Of a stretch of 64,000 nt of DNA, positions 8,251 to 16,666 are shown piece by piece. The stretch lies in the NCBI RefSeq assembly GCF_002551005.1, contig NZ_NVOY01000040.1:1-64000 (forward strand), read 5' to 3'. Position 1 is the first letter of the stretch, and each line of letters begins with the position of its first letter. The stretch comes from Bacillus pseudomycoides. Lineage in GTDB: Bacteria; Bacillota; Bacilli; Bacillales; Bacillaceae_G. A program made the position numbers and the translations under genes. The notes beneath the pieces are model-generated. The model saw nothing but the letters and a program-made list of their open reading frames with translations. It was not told the origin of the DNA and made no database searches.

Positions 8251-8739
8251 ATGGAAATTCGCAATGCAGATAGAGAAGATGTAAGAAGTATTGTACACAT
8301 ATATAATGATGCAGTTATACATACAACCGCTACATTTGATTTACAGGAAAAGACATTAGCGGAAATGAATGTGTGGTTTGATGCGCATAATGAAATGTGT
8401 CCAGTCATTGTTGCAGAAGAAGGGGGTAGCATACTTGGGTATTGTTCTTTATCACCATTTCGCGAGAAAGAAGCATATAAGCAAACGGTAGAAATTTCAG
8501 TATATGTGGACCAACATGCACGTGGGAAAGGGATAGCAAAGAAATTGATAGGACGCATACTTCAATTGGCAGAAGATGCGGAGCACCACGCTATTATTGC
8601 TGGGATTACAAAGGGAAATGATATTAGTGTGAAACTGCATGAACAGATGGGATTTACATATGTAGGATGCTTTCGAGAAGTTGGCTTTAAGTTTAATGAG
8701 TGGCAAGACGTGTTATTTTATCAATATATCATAAAATAA
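8251..8739 (+). CDS. GNAT N-acetyltransferase, phosphinothricin acetyltransferase-like
   Basis: The 162-residue protein begins MEIRNADREDVRSIVHIYNDAV and has the acetyl-CoA site VYVDQHARGKGIAKKLIGRIL (loop HARGKG). It ends in the pattern LHEQMGFTYVGCFREVGFKFNEWQDVLFYQ, typical of the Pat/Bar and methionine sulfoximine acetyltransferase group. It should acetylate an amino-acid-like substrate such as a methionine derivative or a toxic glutamate analogue; the actual substrate is inference. Second gene of the three-gene run 7875-9087. Confidence 0.88.
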   Translation: MEIRNADREDVRSIVHIYNDAVIHTTATFDLQEKTLAEMNVWFDAHNEMCPVIVAEEGGSILGYCSLSPFREKEAYKQTVEISVYVDQHARGKGIAKKLIGRILQLAEDAEHHAIIAGITKGNDISVKLHEQMGFTYVGCFREVGFKFNEWQDVLFYQYIIK

Positions 8740-8751
8740 GGTGGTAGGTGT

Positions 8752-9087
8752 ATGGGGATGACACTAACGCTTATTGTAGTTCTTAGTTGTTTTTTGTTTG
8801 CAGAGATCTTTCAATTTCTCATAAGAAAAATGTTAAGCAAGAGACGTACACCATATGAATTACAGTATTTTCCGCTATTTTTACTGTTGTTTCTAATGCT
8901 ATATATTTTGCAAAAAGTGACTCTTTTTCCACCAACCATTGAAATTTTCTTGAAATTTGGTTTGCTATATAGCTGCATCGGAATGGGAATCTTATCTGGT
9001 CTTTTTTGTATGAGGTACGTCCACTATCAAAGTTATATTTTGATTTTAAATTGGTTGAATCGAGATGACGGAAACCGTCTTTCATAA
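8752..9087 (+). CDS. Small integral membrane protein, DUF4181-like
   Basis: The 111-residue protein has three strongly hydrophobic segments (about residues 3-22, 42-58 and 63-90) joined by short basic stretches (KMLSKRRTPYELQYF). The YELQYFPLFLLL pattern recalls the DUF4181 family of Bacillus membrane proteins of unknown function, but that match is from memory only. It starts 12 nt after the acetyltransferase with a good site (AAGGTGG) and is followed by a terminator. Confidence 0.7.
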   Translation: MGMTLTLIVVLSCFLFAEIFQFLIRKMLSKRRTPYELQYFPLFLLLFLMLYILQKVTLFPPTIEIFLKFGLLYSCIGMGILSGLFCMRYVHYQSYILILNWLNRDDGNRLS

Positions 9088-9170
9088 GATGGTTTTTGTT
9101 TATCATTGTAATTCTATGAATAAAATAGGGTAAGCGCTACAGCGGATTTATTTCCTTCGTATATAAAAAC

Positions 9171-9214
9171 ACCTAGGGTTTCTTGTAATTTACAAGAGAT
9201 CCTAGGTCTTTTTT
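9171..9214. terminator. Bidirectional terminator
   Basis: The stem acctagg..tcttgtaa pairs with ttacaaga..cctaggt, with a small internal loop. T-run on the plus side and A-run on the minus side, so it can serve the plus operon and the small minus ORF at 9244. Confidence 0.88.
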
Positions 9215-9243
9215 TGAATAGAGAGTTTTTGACTTGAGACTTT

Positions 9244-9414
9244 TTACCATGGCATTTTCTTCACATAATACCGTCTTCTTTTATTAGTTCGCAGTATTAA
9301 GCGTTGTTTTTTGTGAACTTTTTTCTTCCACCGCCGGCTACAAGAATGAATTGAACGAACAATTAGAGGAGAAAATGCTCCGCTTAAATTGTTATATCCT
9401 TCCAATAAACCCAA
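9244..9414 (-). CDS. Small, highly basic hypothetical protein
   Basis: The 56-residue product begins at TTG 9414 (MGLLEGYNNLSG) behind an unusually strong AAAGGAGGAAA site 6 nt upstream. The C-terminal half is densely basic (RRWKKKVHKKQRLILRTNKRRRYYVKK), which suggests nucleic-acid or membrane association. The frame stays open further upstream but without a site. I do not recognise the family. The strong ribosome site and the terminator 30 nt downstream support a real gene. Confidence 0.45.
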   Translation of the reverse strand: MGLLEGYNNLSGAFSPLIVRSIHSCSRRWKKKVHKKQRLILRTNKRRRYYVKKMPW

Positions 9415-9558
9415 GTTATTTCCTCCTTTTTGGGAGATGAAAAACAATGAGCATCAATAGTTTGCGTCTAATATTTTATGCTTTTATATCCAATATGAGC
9501 AAGTCTTTTTGAAGAATTTAATTACTAATAACATTGGTTATTAGTATGTGGGAATAAT

Positions 9559-10011
9559 TTAATTCATTGTAATTTTATCTTGTACAAAATTATATATGAT
9601 TTGAAATTGTTCGTTTGGAATATGGGTAACACGCTCTTCTTTTACTGAAGGAGAAAGAGGTTCTTCGAGATAAATTACATTTGTTTTTATCCCTAAAATA
9701 TGACCAGTACGAGCGGTGCAACTTGTAAAATCACGGTAGTGTATGGTATGACATTTCACGCTTAAACCTTGTTGTTCCCCCATAATAATTTGTCTATCAG
9801 TAAAAAATAAAAAGCCAATTGCTGTATGACGAAATGCGCCTGTCGATAAATAATAGAAGCATTCGTTAGGTGCCAATTCTTTCTTTAATGTTGTAATCGT
9901 ATGTATATAGAATTGCTGCATATTTGCTGGAAGCTTAGACGCTTCTGATTCTAATTGCTCATAAGTGAAACAGTCATAGTTTGTTTGAATAGATAAATTT
10001 TGGATATGCAC
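9559..10011 (-). CDS. PH-domain-like (YokE/bacterial PH family) protein
   Basis: The 150-residue soluble protein has a core (about residues 45-120) with the alternating strand pattern of bacterial PH-like domains: ECFYYLSTGAFRHTAIGFLFFTDRQIIMGEQ, then TIHYRDFTSC and GIKTNVIYL. Such domains are of unknown function and sometimes stress-induced. The start is GTG 10011, 7 nt after an AAAAGGAG site; an overlapping out-of-frame ATG lies 2 nt upstream. It is transcribed alone on the minus strand. Confidence 0.65.
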   Translation of the reverse strand: MHIQNLSIQTNYDCFTYEQLESEASKLPANMQQFYIHTITTLKKELAPNECFYYLSTGAFRHTAIGFLFFTDRQIIMGEQQGLSVKCHTIHYRDFTSCTARTGHILGIKTNVIYLEEPLSPSVKEERVTHIPNEQFQIIYNFVQDKITMN

Positions 10012-10326
10012 ATGTGTTCTCCTTTTAAATATTTTAACATAACGATATTATTATAAAACAAAATTCACTGTAGATAAATTAGAAAATCTGGTAATTTACG
10101 AATTTGTAACGTTGTTTTTTATTTAATATAAACATAAATTGAAAAAAACGTCTTTCTTTTTAAATAGATGAGAACGTTTGGCCATGTATAACAGTATCTT
10201 ATATGTAAAAAAGCAAATTCACTAGTAAATGGAGAAAATGTTTTTTCTTAAAAGTTAGAATATTGTTTCTTTTTGAGTGAAGTAGGTTGTACAATGGAAA
10301 TATATATGAAGAGGAGGCGAGTAACA
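10012..10326. other. Divergent intergenic region upstream of dat
   Basis: There is no gene in this 315-nt AT-rich stretch. It contains a sequence at 10155-10192 (tctttctttttaaat, then tttggccatgtata) that resembles 5360-5406 upstream of asnB. Confidence 0.45.
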
Positions 10327-11196
10327 ATGCACAGTGCTTATAAAGATTGGATTTTATTTAATGGAAGTATTATAAATACGAGAGAGAAAGAACCAATGAC
10401 TTCATTAGATGAGCGAGGATTACAGTTTGGAGATGGAGTATATGAAGTATTTCGTTTATATGATGGGAAGCCTCATTTATTAGATCTCCATTTAGGTCGT
10501 TTTTTCCAATCTATGAAAGCAATTGAATTAGAACCGCCCTTTACAAAAGAAGAACTTATTTCTCAGTTGCAGCAATTGATTGAGAAAAATCAATTTAAAG
10601 AGGATGGAAATGTATATATTCAAATTTCAAGAGGTGTTCAACCTAGAAATCATTTGTTTGAATCCAATCTTCAGCCTACATACTACGCAAATATCGTACC
10701 ATTTCCAAGGCCAGATACTTTAATGGAAAACGGAATTAAAGCAACAGTTGCCGATGATATACGTTGGCATTTTTGTCATATAAAATCACTTAATTTACTT
10801 CCGAATATAATGATTAAAAATAAAATTGCAAAAGAAGGTTATTACGAAGCAATTTTAATTCGTAATGGCATTGTAACAGAAGGCTGTCATTCTAATTTCT
10901 TTATTGTTAAAAATGGAACTCTGATTACACACCCTGCGAACCAGTTTATTTTGTATGGCATTACACGTCATCATGTCATTTCTTTAGCAAAACAATTGCA
11001 TATTCCGGTAGAAGAACGTCAATTTTCTCTTCATGAGGTATATGAAGCAGATGAATGCTTCTTTACCGCTACACCAATTGAAATTGTACCCGTGACACAA
11101 ATTGGGGAAGCTTGGTATCAAACGGGAGAACAACGACTTATAAGAAAGTTGCAAGCGGCATATAAGGAGAGTGTGTATAGGGTTAATGTAAATTAG
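10327..11196 (+). CDS. dat: D-amino acid aminotransferase
   Basis: The 289-residue class IV PLP aminotransferase interconverts D-alanine and D-glutamate with their keto acids, supplying wall D-amino acids. Landmarks: RGLQFGDGVYEVFR (residues 30-43), Arg102 in QISRGVQPRNH (substrate carboxylate site of D-AAT), RWHFCHIKSLNLLPN with the PLP lysine at Lys153, and EGCHSNFFIV. The RGVQPRNH and KSLNLLPN pattern separates D-AAT from IlvE and PabC relatives. The start at ATG 10327 has an AGAGGAGGCGAG site; earlier in-frame ATGs at 10294 and 10306 have none. Confidence 0.9.
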   Translation: MHSAYKDWILFNGSIINTREKEPMTSLDERGLQFGDGVYEVFRLYDGKPHLLDLHLGRFFQSMKAIELEPPFTKEELISQLQQLIEKNQFKEDGNVYIQISRGVQPRNHLFESNLQPTYYANIVPFPRPDTLMENGIKATVADDIRWHFCHIKSLNLLPNIMIKNKIAKEGYYEAILIRNGIVTEGCHSNFFIVKNGTLITHPANQFILYGITRHHVISLAKQLHIPVEERQFSLHEVYEADECFFTATPIEIVPVTQIGEAWYQTGEQRLIRKLQAAYKESVYRVNVN

Positions 11197-11218
11197 ATGC
11201 TACAAACGAGTAAATATG

Positions 11219-11247
11219 AAAAAGGCTGGAACATCTCCGGCTTTTTT
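11219..11247 (+). terminator. dat terminator
   Basis: Stem gctgga (11225-11230) with tccggc (11236-11241), extended by A-T pairs, then six T. Confidence 0.85.
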
Positions 11248-11312
11248 CATTATATGATATAATCAGTCAGGTAGAGATTTTGAAAACGTTATAAAAGGGG
11301 ATTTTGAATCGT

Positions 11313-11960
11313 ATGGATTATCAAGCGTTTAAAGATATTATTCACGGCCGTCGCAGTGTTCGGAAATTTACTGACCAAGACGTTTCTGTGGAAGATATTG
11401 AAGAAATTATTGATTGTGCGAGATATGCACCGAGTGATACAAATTCACAAACATGGGAATTCGTCGTGATTATGAACCGAGACAAAATTAAAGATATAGA
11501 AGAAATGACATGGAATGCGCTACATACGCAAGCTGAAGAAGCTACGCAAAAAGGAGAGGAAAAAGCAGGGAAATTATTGACTCGCTCTTTCGGACCATAT
11601 GCAACAGCATTTTCAGATGCACCAGTTTTAATCATTTGCTTAGCAACGCCATATCAATCGAAATTTCGGGAAAAGATTTTTGATCCGATTGAGTTTGTTC
11701 CAGAGTCTGTTTGGGAAGAAGAAGGCATTAAAAGTAGTTGCTTAGCCTCGCAAAACTTAATGCTTGCAGCTCATGCTAGGGGCCTCGGTACATGCCCGAT
11801 GACAGGACCAGTGTTATTAGCGCAAAACGAGCTAAGAGACTACTTACAAATTGAATCTGATAAACAAATTAATATGGTAATTGCATTAGGACATCCGAAA
11901 GAGCAGCCGAAAAAATTAGCTCGAAAAGCTGTAGCTGAAATTACAAAATTTATTCGATAA
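11313..11960 (+). CDS. Nitroreductase family protein
   Basis: The 215-residue FMN-dependent oxidoreductase has the family N terminus FKDIIHGRRSVRKFTDQDVS (FMN phosphate-binding Arg residues), ARYAPSDTNSQTWEFVVI and the C-terminal SSCLASQNLMLAAHARGLGTCPMTG with ALGHPKEQP. It should reduce quinones or nitro-compounds with NAD(P)H. I place the start at ATG 11313, but a TTG at 11304 is also possible because the AAGGGG site lies 12 nt before the ATG and 3 nt before the TTG. Monocistronic with its own terminator. Confidence 0.9.
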   Translation: MDYQAFKDIIHGRRSVRKFTDQDVSVEDIEEIIDCARYAPSDTNSQTWEFVVIMNRDKIKDIEEMTWNALHTQAEEATQKGEEKAGKLLTRSFGPYATAFSDAPVLIICLATPYQSKFREKIFDPIEFVPESVWEEEGIKSSCLASQNLMLAAHARGLGTCPMTGPVLLAQNELRDYLQIESDKQINMVIALGHPKEQPKKLARKAVAEITKFIR

Positions 11961-11995
11961 TATGATCTCTTCATTAGTAAGGAGAGAAAGATTGA

Positions 11996-12032
11996 AATAA
12001 TCTTAGTTATAAGGACTAAGATTATTTTTTAT
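11996..12032 (+). terminator. Nitroreductase gene terminator
   Basis: A perfect 12-bp stem (11996-12007 with 12015-12026) followed by T-run. Confidence 0.9.
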
Positions 12033-12205
12033 GGAAATGAATAGTAAAAATAGATTTACTAAAAATTAATGGTGATAATCAGGGAATAAGTGTGGTACAG
12101 TTAATGGTGTAATGAGAGAATTTGTTTTTAAAAGTAATATGTGTATATATTTAATAATTATTCTTGTATAATAAATTATACATTGAGATACAGGGGGAAT
12201 GGATT

Positions 12206-12694
12206 TTGAAAAAATTCATAATCACTGGATTATCTGTTATGTTGTTAGTAGGTTGTGGAGTAACAGAAGAAAAGAATGTTAAGGAAGAAAAACAACAGGA
12301 ACGAGCTGTTAATGGACAGCAAGAAATAAAATATTCATTCCCAGAAGGGGTAACTTCAGTTGGTGAAGGAAAAGTCAAAATTGTTACACCAGATGGTACA
12401 TCGGAAAATGGGAATGTACCTGTCGTATTTATAAAAAAAGATACGCTTATCCAACAAGTAGAAATTGAAGTTGCAAATTTCCAAGAGGATAAAGAAATAT
12501 TTGTATACATCGATAAACAATTTGAAGACAAGCATCAAATAAATAAATTAGCGCAAACGACAATCGCGTTAAAAGAAGAGACACTACAACCAGGTATCCA
12601 TACCGTAACAGCAATTCAGTATGAAAATAATGATCCAAACGGAAAAGTAATCAACTTTGTCCAGGCGCAGCTTGAAAATAAACCAGCACAGTAA
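12206..12694 (+). CDS. Hypothetical lipoprotein
   Basis: The 162-residue product starts at TTG 12206 (GGGGGAATGG site) and has a lipoprotein signal MKKFIITGLSVMLLVGCG with lipobox LVGC, so it should be anchored on the outer membrane surface. A charged linker (EEKNVKEEKQQERA) leads to a soluble domain of about 115 residues with beta-rich character. No function is recognised. The longer open frame from 12164 would bury the signal and is rejected. Confidence 0.82.
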   Translation: MKKFIITGLSVMLLVGCGVTEEKNVKEEKQQERAVNGQQEIKYSFPEGVTSVGEGKVKIVTPDGTSENGNVPVVFIKKDTLIQQVEIEVANFQEDKEIFVYIDKQFEDKHQINKLAQTTIALKEETLQPGIHTVTAIQYENNDPNGKVINFVQAQLENKPAQ

Positions 12695-12697
12695 GAG

Positions 12698-12728
12698 GAA
12701 ATCTGCTTTATAAGCAGGTTTCTTTTTC
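12698..12728 (+). terminator. Lipoprotein gene terminator
   Basis: An 11-bp stem with one T-G pair (12698-12708 with 12712-12722) followed by T-rich sequence. Confidence 0.8.
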
Positions 12729-12825
12729 TTTTATAGGGATTTTCATTATACATGTCGAATATGTAATAAAACGTCGTTATAACACGTTTTCTATTGTTTA
12801 CTGTGAAACGAAAGGAAGAGAAAAG

Positions 12826-13374
12826 ATGAAACGAGCACTTATAAATATTGATTATACATATGATTTCGTCGCAGAAGATGGGGCTTTGACATGCGGTAAA
12901 CCTGGGCAAGATATAGAAAAGAACATTGCAGAAATAACGAAGCGGTGTATTGAAAATGGAGATTATGTTGTATTTGCTGTTGATAAACATGTAGAAAATG
13001 ATTTTTATCATCCAGAGAGACAATTATATCCACCTCATAATATAGCGGGAACAAACGGAAGAGAGTTATACGGTGAATTACAAACTATATACAATGCACA
13101 CAAAGATGATGAAAATGTTTATTATATGGATAAAACAAGGTACAGCGCCTTTGCTGGAACAGATTTAGAAATTAAACTTCGAGAAAGAGGAATACAAGAA
13201 GTGCATCTTGTTGGAGTTTGTACGGACATTTGTGTGTTACATACGGCAATCGATGCTTATAATAAAGGGTTTCGCATTGTAGTATACGAAAAAGCAGTTG
13301 CATCATTTAATGAACAAGGGCATGAATTTGCGCTGCAGCATGTAAAGTCTTGTCTACAAGCGGCAGTAAAGTAA
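12826..13374 (+). CDS. pncA: Nicotinamidase (isochorismatase superfamily)
   Basis: The 182-residue enzyme hydrolyses nicotinamide to nicotinate and ammonia in NAD salvage. The catalytic triad is visible as Asp9 (INIDYTYDF), Lys103 (MDKTRYSAF) and Cys136 (GVCTDICVLH). The metal site is Asp53, His55, His62 and His71 (AVDKHVENDFYHP, PPHN). The sequence is very close to B. subtilis PncA (YueJ). An AAGGAAGAG site precedes the ATG. It converges on the methyltransferase gene and shares a terminator with it. Confidence 0.95.
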   Translation: MKRALINIDYTYDFVAEDGALTCGKPGQDIEKNIAEITKRCIENGDYVVFAVDKHVENDFYHPERQLYPPHNIAGTNGRELYGELQTIYNAHKDDENVYYMDKTRYSAFAGTDLEIKLRERGIQEVHLVGVCTDICVLHTAIDAYNKGFRIVVYEKAVASFNEQGHEFALQHVKSCLQAAVK

Positions 13375-13381
13375 GAAGTAA

Positions 13382-13410
13382 AAACCGCCAGAAATTCTGG
13401 CGGTTTCGTT
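13382..13410. terminator. Bidirectional terminator
   Basis: Stem aaaccgccag (13382-13391) with ctggcggttt (13397-13406) between two convergent genes. Confidence 0.88.
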
Positions 13411-13999
13411 ATTTTCTTGCAAATATAGAAATTGATCCTCTATATTCATGAAATGTTACATTGTTAAATCCAGTTGCTTTTAGTAATTTTTCTAAATCCG
13501 TTTTTGTTTTGAATTTTGTCATATGATAATGTATTTTATAGAGCTCTGCAATAATGAGAAAGGAGCTATTTGGTTTTAATACTCGAAACACTTCTTTTAC
13601 ATCATTCTCTAAATTTGGCCAAAAATAATGTGTTTGAAAAGCAGTAATCATATCAAAAAAGTGATTTGAAAAAGGCATATCCGATACGCTGGCTCGCTTT
13701 ATAAGTACTTTTCCTGAATCCACATCTTTTTTATTCATTTTGATAGAGTTTTCTACTGCTTGATTAGAATAATCAATACCATATATTTTTCCGTTTGGAT
13801 TCATTTTCAAGAGAGTATGGATTGTTTTTCCACCGCCGCAACCTATATCAAGCATTATTGCGTGCTTACTAATATTAACTTTGCTTAAAGCCCATTTCGT
13901 CATACTAGTGTGAGCTACATTCATGATGCATAACATTGATGAGCCAACAAAACCTTGTGGATTTTTAGCTTGTTCAATCAATTTGTTCAATATACTCAA
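13409..13999 (-). CDS. Class I SAM-dependent methyltransferase
   Basis: The 196-residue protein has motif I MLDIGCGGGKTIHTLLKMNP (about residues 48-67), an acidic residue ending strand 2 (IYGIDYSNQAVE), motif II-like DMITAFQTHYFWPN and motif III VFRVLKPNSSFLIIAE, all typical of the UbiE/COQ5 methyltransferase group. Substrate unknown. It starts at TTG 13999 with an AAAGGTGAT site. It stands alone on the minus strand. Confidence 0.88.
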   Translation of the reverse strand: MSILNKLIEQAKNPQGFVGSSMLCIMNVAHTSMTKWALSKVNISKHAIMLDIGCGGGKTIHTLLKMNPNGKIYGIDYSNQAVENSIKMNKKDVDSGKVLIKRASVSDMPFSNHFFDMITAFQTHYFWPNLENDVKEVFRVLKPNSSFLIIAELYKIHYHMTKFKTKTDLEKLLKATGFNNVTFHEYRGSISIFARK

Positions 14000-14193
14000 T
14001 TTTTTATCACCTTTCTTTTTTATTTTTATGTAAAAAATTTTTTTCTTATAGAACTTCTCACTGTATATTTTCTTTATACCTTTTTCAAATTCCTTTCTTA
14101 TGGAAAAGGGGGAGAATACGATCTAAAAGAAAAGGTTATATGAGTTTTTTTGTATTTGTAGTATTTAGAAATTTCATAATGTTATAATGAGAA

Positions 14194-15324
14194 ATGGTGA
14201 TGAACATGAATGAAAATGAAAGACAAATGCATCGATTGCAAGCGTTAAAAGAAATTGCGGAGTTATTAAATGAAGCAACGGATTTGCAGCAAATGTTAGA
14301 AAAAGTCCTTCATACGCTATTGCAAGTCATGAATTTACAAACAGGATGGATTTTTTTTATTGATGAAAAAGGAACACATCAAATGCTTGTTGATACAAAT
14401 TTACCATCAGCTCTTACATGGGAAGAAAAGAAACCAATGTGCGAAGGCGATTGTTGGTGTATTGATCGATTTGTTGCAGGACGTTTGCAAAAAGCAACAA
14501 ATATTATTGAATGCAAGCGAATAGAAGATGCGATTGAATATGAATGGGGAGAAACAGAGAGTATTACGCATCATGCGACGATCCCACTTCAGGCAGGAGA
14601 AAAAAAGTTTGGATTATTAAATGTTGCTTCTCCTCATAAAACGCACTTTACAGAAGAAGAATTAGCTTTATTAGAAGCGATTGCTTTTCAAATTGGGACA
14701 ACGATTCAACGGATTAGGCTAGTTGAGAAGGAACGGAAATATGTAGTCGTTGCCGAAAGAAATCGACTAGCACGTGATTTACATGATTCTGTTAAGCAAC
14801 TTCTCTTTTCAATAATGTTAACAGCTAGAGGAACAATGGATATGACGAAAAATCCAGAATTAAAGGAGATGTTAACGTATATAGGAGAGTTATCACAAGA
14901 GGCGCTGCAAGAGATGACATTGTTAATTTGGCAGTTACGGCCGGAAGGTTTAGAAAAAGGGCTTGCTGAAGCGATTCAAAATTATGGGGAGCTCCTTGGT
15001 ATTCATGTAATTATGCGAATTGATGGAGTAATTTCGATAGATGATGAAATAGAAGAAATGCTTTGGCGTGTTAGTCAAGAAGCGCTTCATAATTGTAAAA
15101 AACATGCTTCGTGTGAAAACGTATTTGTACATTTAAAAATAGAAAACAATATGTTGAAATTTCAAATTGAGGACAACGGAATAGGATTTATGAAAGAAAA
15201 AGTAAGAGATTCTGCGCTTGGTTTAAAAAATATGAAGGAACGTATTGAGTTGTTGAAAGGAAAGTTTCATATTCAAACGAAACTAGGTGAAGGAACGAAG
15301 ATTGAGATTCAGTTACCAGTCTAA
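14194..15324 (+). CDS. GAF-domain sensor histidine kinase (NarL/DegS-type)
   Basis: The protein of about 376 residues has no transmembrane segment, so it is a cytosolic sensor. Residues 15-175 form a GAF domain that includes the Cys-rich CEGDCWCIDR. The HisKA_3 dimerisation domain follows with RNRLARDLHDSVKQLLF (phospho-His in LHDS), then a HATPase domain with EALHNCKKHAS (N box), DNGIGF (G1) and GLKNMKERIELL. The CxxxCxC cluster in the GAF domain could sense redox or bind metal; that is inference. Three Met codons (14194, 14200, 14206) compete as start; GGTGAT favours 14206. The partner regulator follows 14 nt later. Confidence 0.9.
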   Translation: MVMNMNENERQMHRLQALKEIAELLNEATDLQQMLEKVLHTLLQVMNLQTGWIFFIDEKGTHQMLVDTNLPSALTWEEKKPMCEGDCWCIDRFVAGRLQKATNIIECKRIEDAIEYEWGETESITHHATIPLQAGEKKFGLLNVASPHKTHFTEEELALLEAIAFQIGTTIQRIRLVEKERKYVVVAERNRLARDLHDSVKQLLFSIMLTARGTMDMTKNPELKEMLTYIGELSQEALQEMTLLIWQLRPEGLEKGLAEAIQNYGELLGIHVIMRIDGVISIDDEIEEMLWRVSQEALHNCKKHASCENVFVHLKIENNMLKFQIEDNGIGFMKEKVRDSALGLKNMKERIELLKGKFHIQTKLGEGTKIEIQLPV

Positions 15325-15338
15325 AGGGGAGACATGTA

Positions 15339-15974
15339 TTGAAAATTAAATTACTGCTTGTAGAAGATCATCATATTGTCCGAAGAGGACTTGTTTTCTT
15401 TTTAAAAACAAAAGAAGAATTTGATATTATTGGCGAGATAGGAGATGGAGAAGAAGCGCTTCAATTTATTAAAACAGAACGACCTGATGTTGTATTAATG
15501 GATGTATCGATGCCGAAAATGGACGGAATCGAAGCAACGAAGCGTATAAAACAATATGATTCATCTATTAAGGTACTTATGTTGAGCAGTTTTTCAGAAC
15601 AAGATTATGTTCTTCCAGCACTTGAAGCAGGTGCAGATGGATATCAATTAAAAGAAGTACAGCCGGATCAACTTGTAGCTTCCGTTATTGCAGTTTATCA
15701 AGGAAATGCGAATTTCCATCCGAAAGTAACGCCTGCTTTATTAGGACGCCAAGCAACTGCTGAGATAAAGCAAGATCATTTATCTATGTTAACGAAGCGT
15801 GAAAAAGAAGTGCTACGAGAAATCGCCAAAGGAAGAAGTAATAAAGAAATTGCAGTAGAGCTACATATTACAGAACAAACTGTGAAAACACATGTTTCAA
15901 ATGTCCTTGCTAAATTACATGTAGATGATCGAACACAAGCAGCCTTGTATGCGGTGAAACATGGTGTTGTATAG
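15339..15974 (+). CDS. NarL/FixJ-family response regulator
   Basis: The 211-residue protein has a receiver domain with acidic pocket VEDHH, the phospho-acceptor Asp in VVLMDVSMPKMDG and the Lys in YQLKEVQ. The C-terminal LuxR-type HTH is LTKREKEVLREIAKGRSNKEIAVELHITEQTVKTHVSNVLAKL. It starts at TTG 15339 with an AAAGGGGA site 8 nt away. Cognate to the kinase just upstream. The targets are not evident; the flavin reductase and MFS exporter downstream are candidates by position only. Confidence 0.93.
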   Translation: MKIKLLLVEDHHIVRRGLVFFLKTKEEFDIIGEIGDGEEALQFIKTERPDVVLMDVSMPKMDGIEATKRIKQYDSSIKVLMLSSFSEQDYVLPALEAGADGYQLKEVQPDQLVASVIAVYQGNANFHPKVTPALLGRQATAEIKQDHLSMLTKREKEVLREIAKGRSNKEIAVELHITEQTVKTHVSNVLAKLHVDDRTQAALYAVKHGVV

Positions 15975-15985
15975 GAAGAGTAATG

Positions 15986-16021
15986 ACAGAAACTCATACG
16001 AAAGTATGAGTTTCTGTTTTG
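15986..16021 (+). terminator. Two-component operon terminator
   Basis: A perfect 14-bp stem (15986-15999 with 16004-16017), GAAA tetraloop, then T-run. Confidence 0.93.
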
Positions 16022-16128
16022 TTTATTCATACTATTTTCTCAAGTGGTTTCCGTCTTTCTTATGGTTCATAAGAGAGAATTTTCTGATAATATAAATATA
16101 GAAATTCAAACAAGGGAGAGAAATAATC

Positions 16129-16665
16129 ATGAAACTAGTTGTCATTAATGGTACACCACGTAAATTCGGTAAAACTCGCGTCATTGCAAAGCATATTGCA
16201 CAAACTTATAACGGAGAATTATATGATTTGGCTGTTGAGGCACTACCATTATATAATGGAGAAAATTCTCAATATGAATTACAAGCAGTAGCAAAATTAA
16301 AGAAACTTGTTAAAGAAGCAGATGGTGTTGTACTATGCACGCCGAAATATCATAATGCGATGAGCGGTGCGTTGAAAAATGCATTTGATTTTCTTGGAAG
16401 CAGCGAGTTTATGCACAAGCCAGTTGGGCTTCTTGCAGTTGCAGGCGGAGGAAAAGGTGGTATAAATGCCTTAAATAGTATGCGAATCGTGGCAAGAGGA
16501 GTATATGCAAATGTGATTCCGAAACAAGTTGTTATTGATAGTCTTCATGTACAGAACGGAGAATTAGGGGAAGATGCGAAACCGCTAATTGCGGATTTGG
16601 TAAAAGAATTAAGAGGATACATAAGCATATTTCCAGAACTAAAAAAACAGTTAGGAGCTGATTAA
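16129..16665 (+). CDS. azr: NADPH-dependent FMN reductase / azoreductase (Azr, YhdA-like)
   Basis: The 178-residue flavodoxin-fold protein starts with KLVVINGTPRKFGKTRVIA (FMN phosphate loop). It contains LCTPKYHNAMSGALKNAFDFL (isoalloxazine-binding loop) and LLAVAGGGKGGINALNSMRIVARGVYANVIPKQ, all very close to B. subtilis Azr. It should reduce FMN, quinones or azo dyes with NADPH, generally as oxidative or thiol stress protection. The MFS gene follows after 1 nt, so the two are co-transcribed. Confidence 0.88.
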   Translation: MKLVVINGTPRKFGKTRVIAKHIAQTYNGELYDLAVEALPLYNGENSQYELQAVAKLKKLVKEADGVVLCTPKYHNAMSGALKNAFDFLGSSEFMHKPVGLLAVAGGGKGGINALNSMRIVARGVYANVIPKQVVIDSLHVQNGELGEDAKPLIADLVKELRGYISIFPELKKQLGAD

Positions 16666-16666
16666 T

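Noticed and set aside
13955-14143. 62-codon plus-strand ORF overlapping the methyltransferase start
   Set aside because: It is antisense to the methyltransferase N terminus and its TTG/ribosome site; low-complexity Phe/Leu-rich product.
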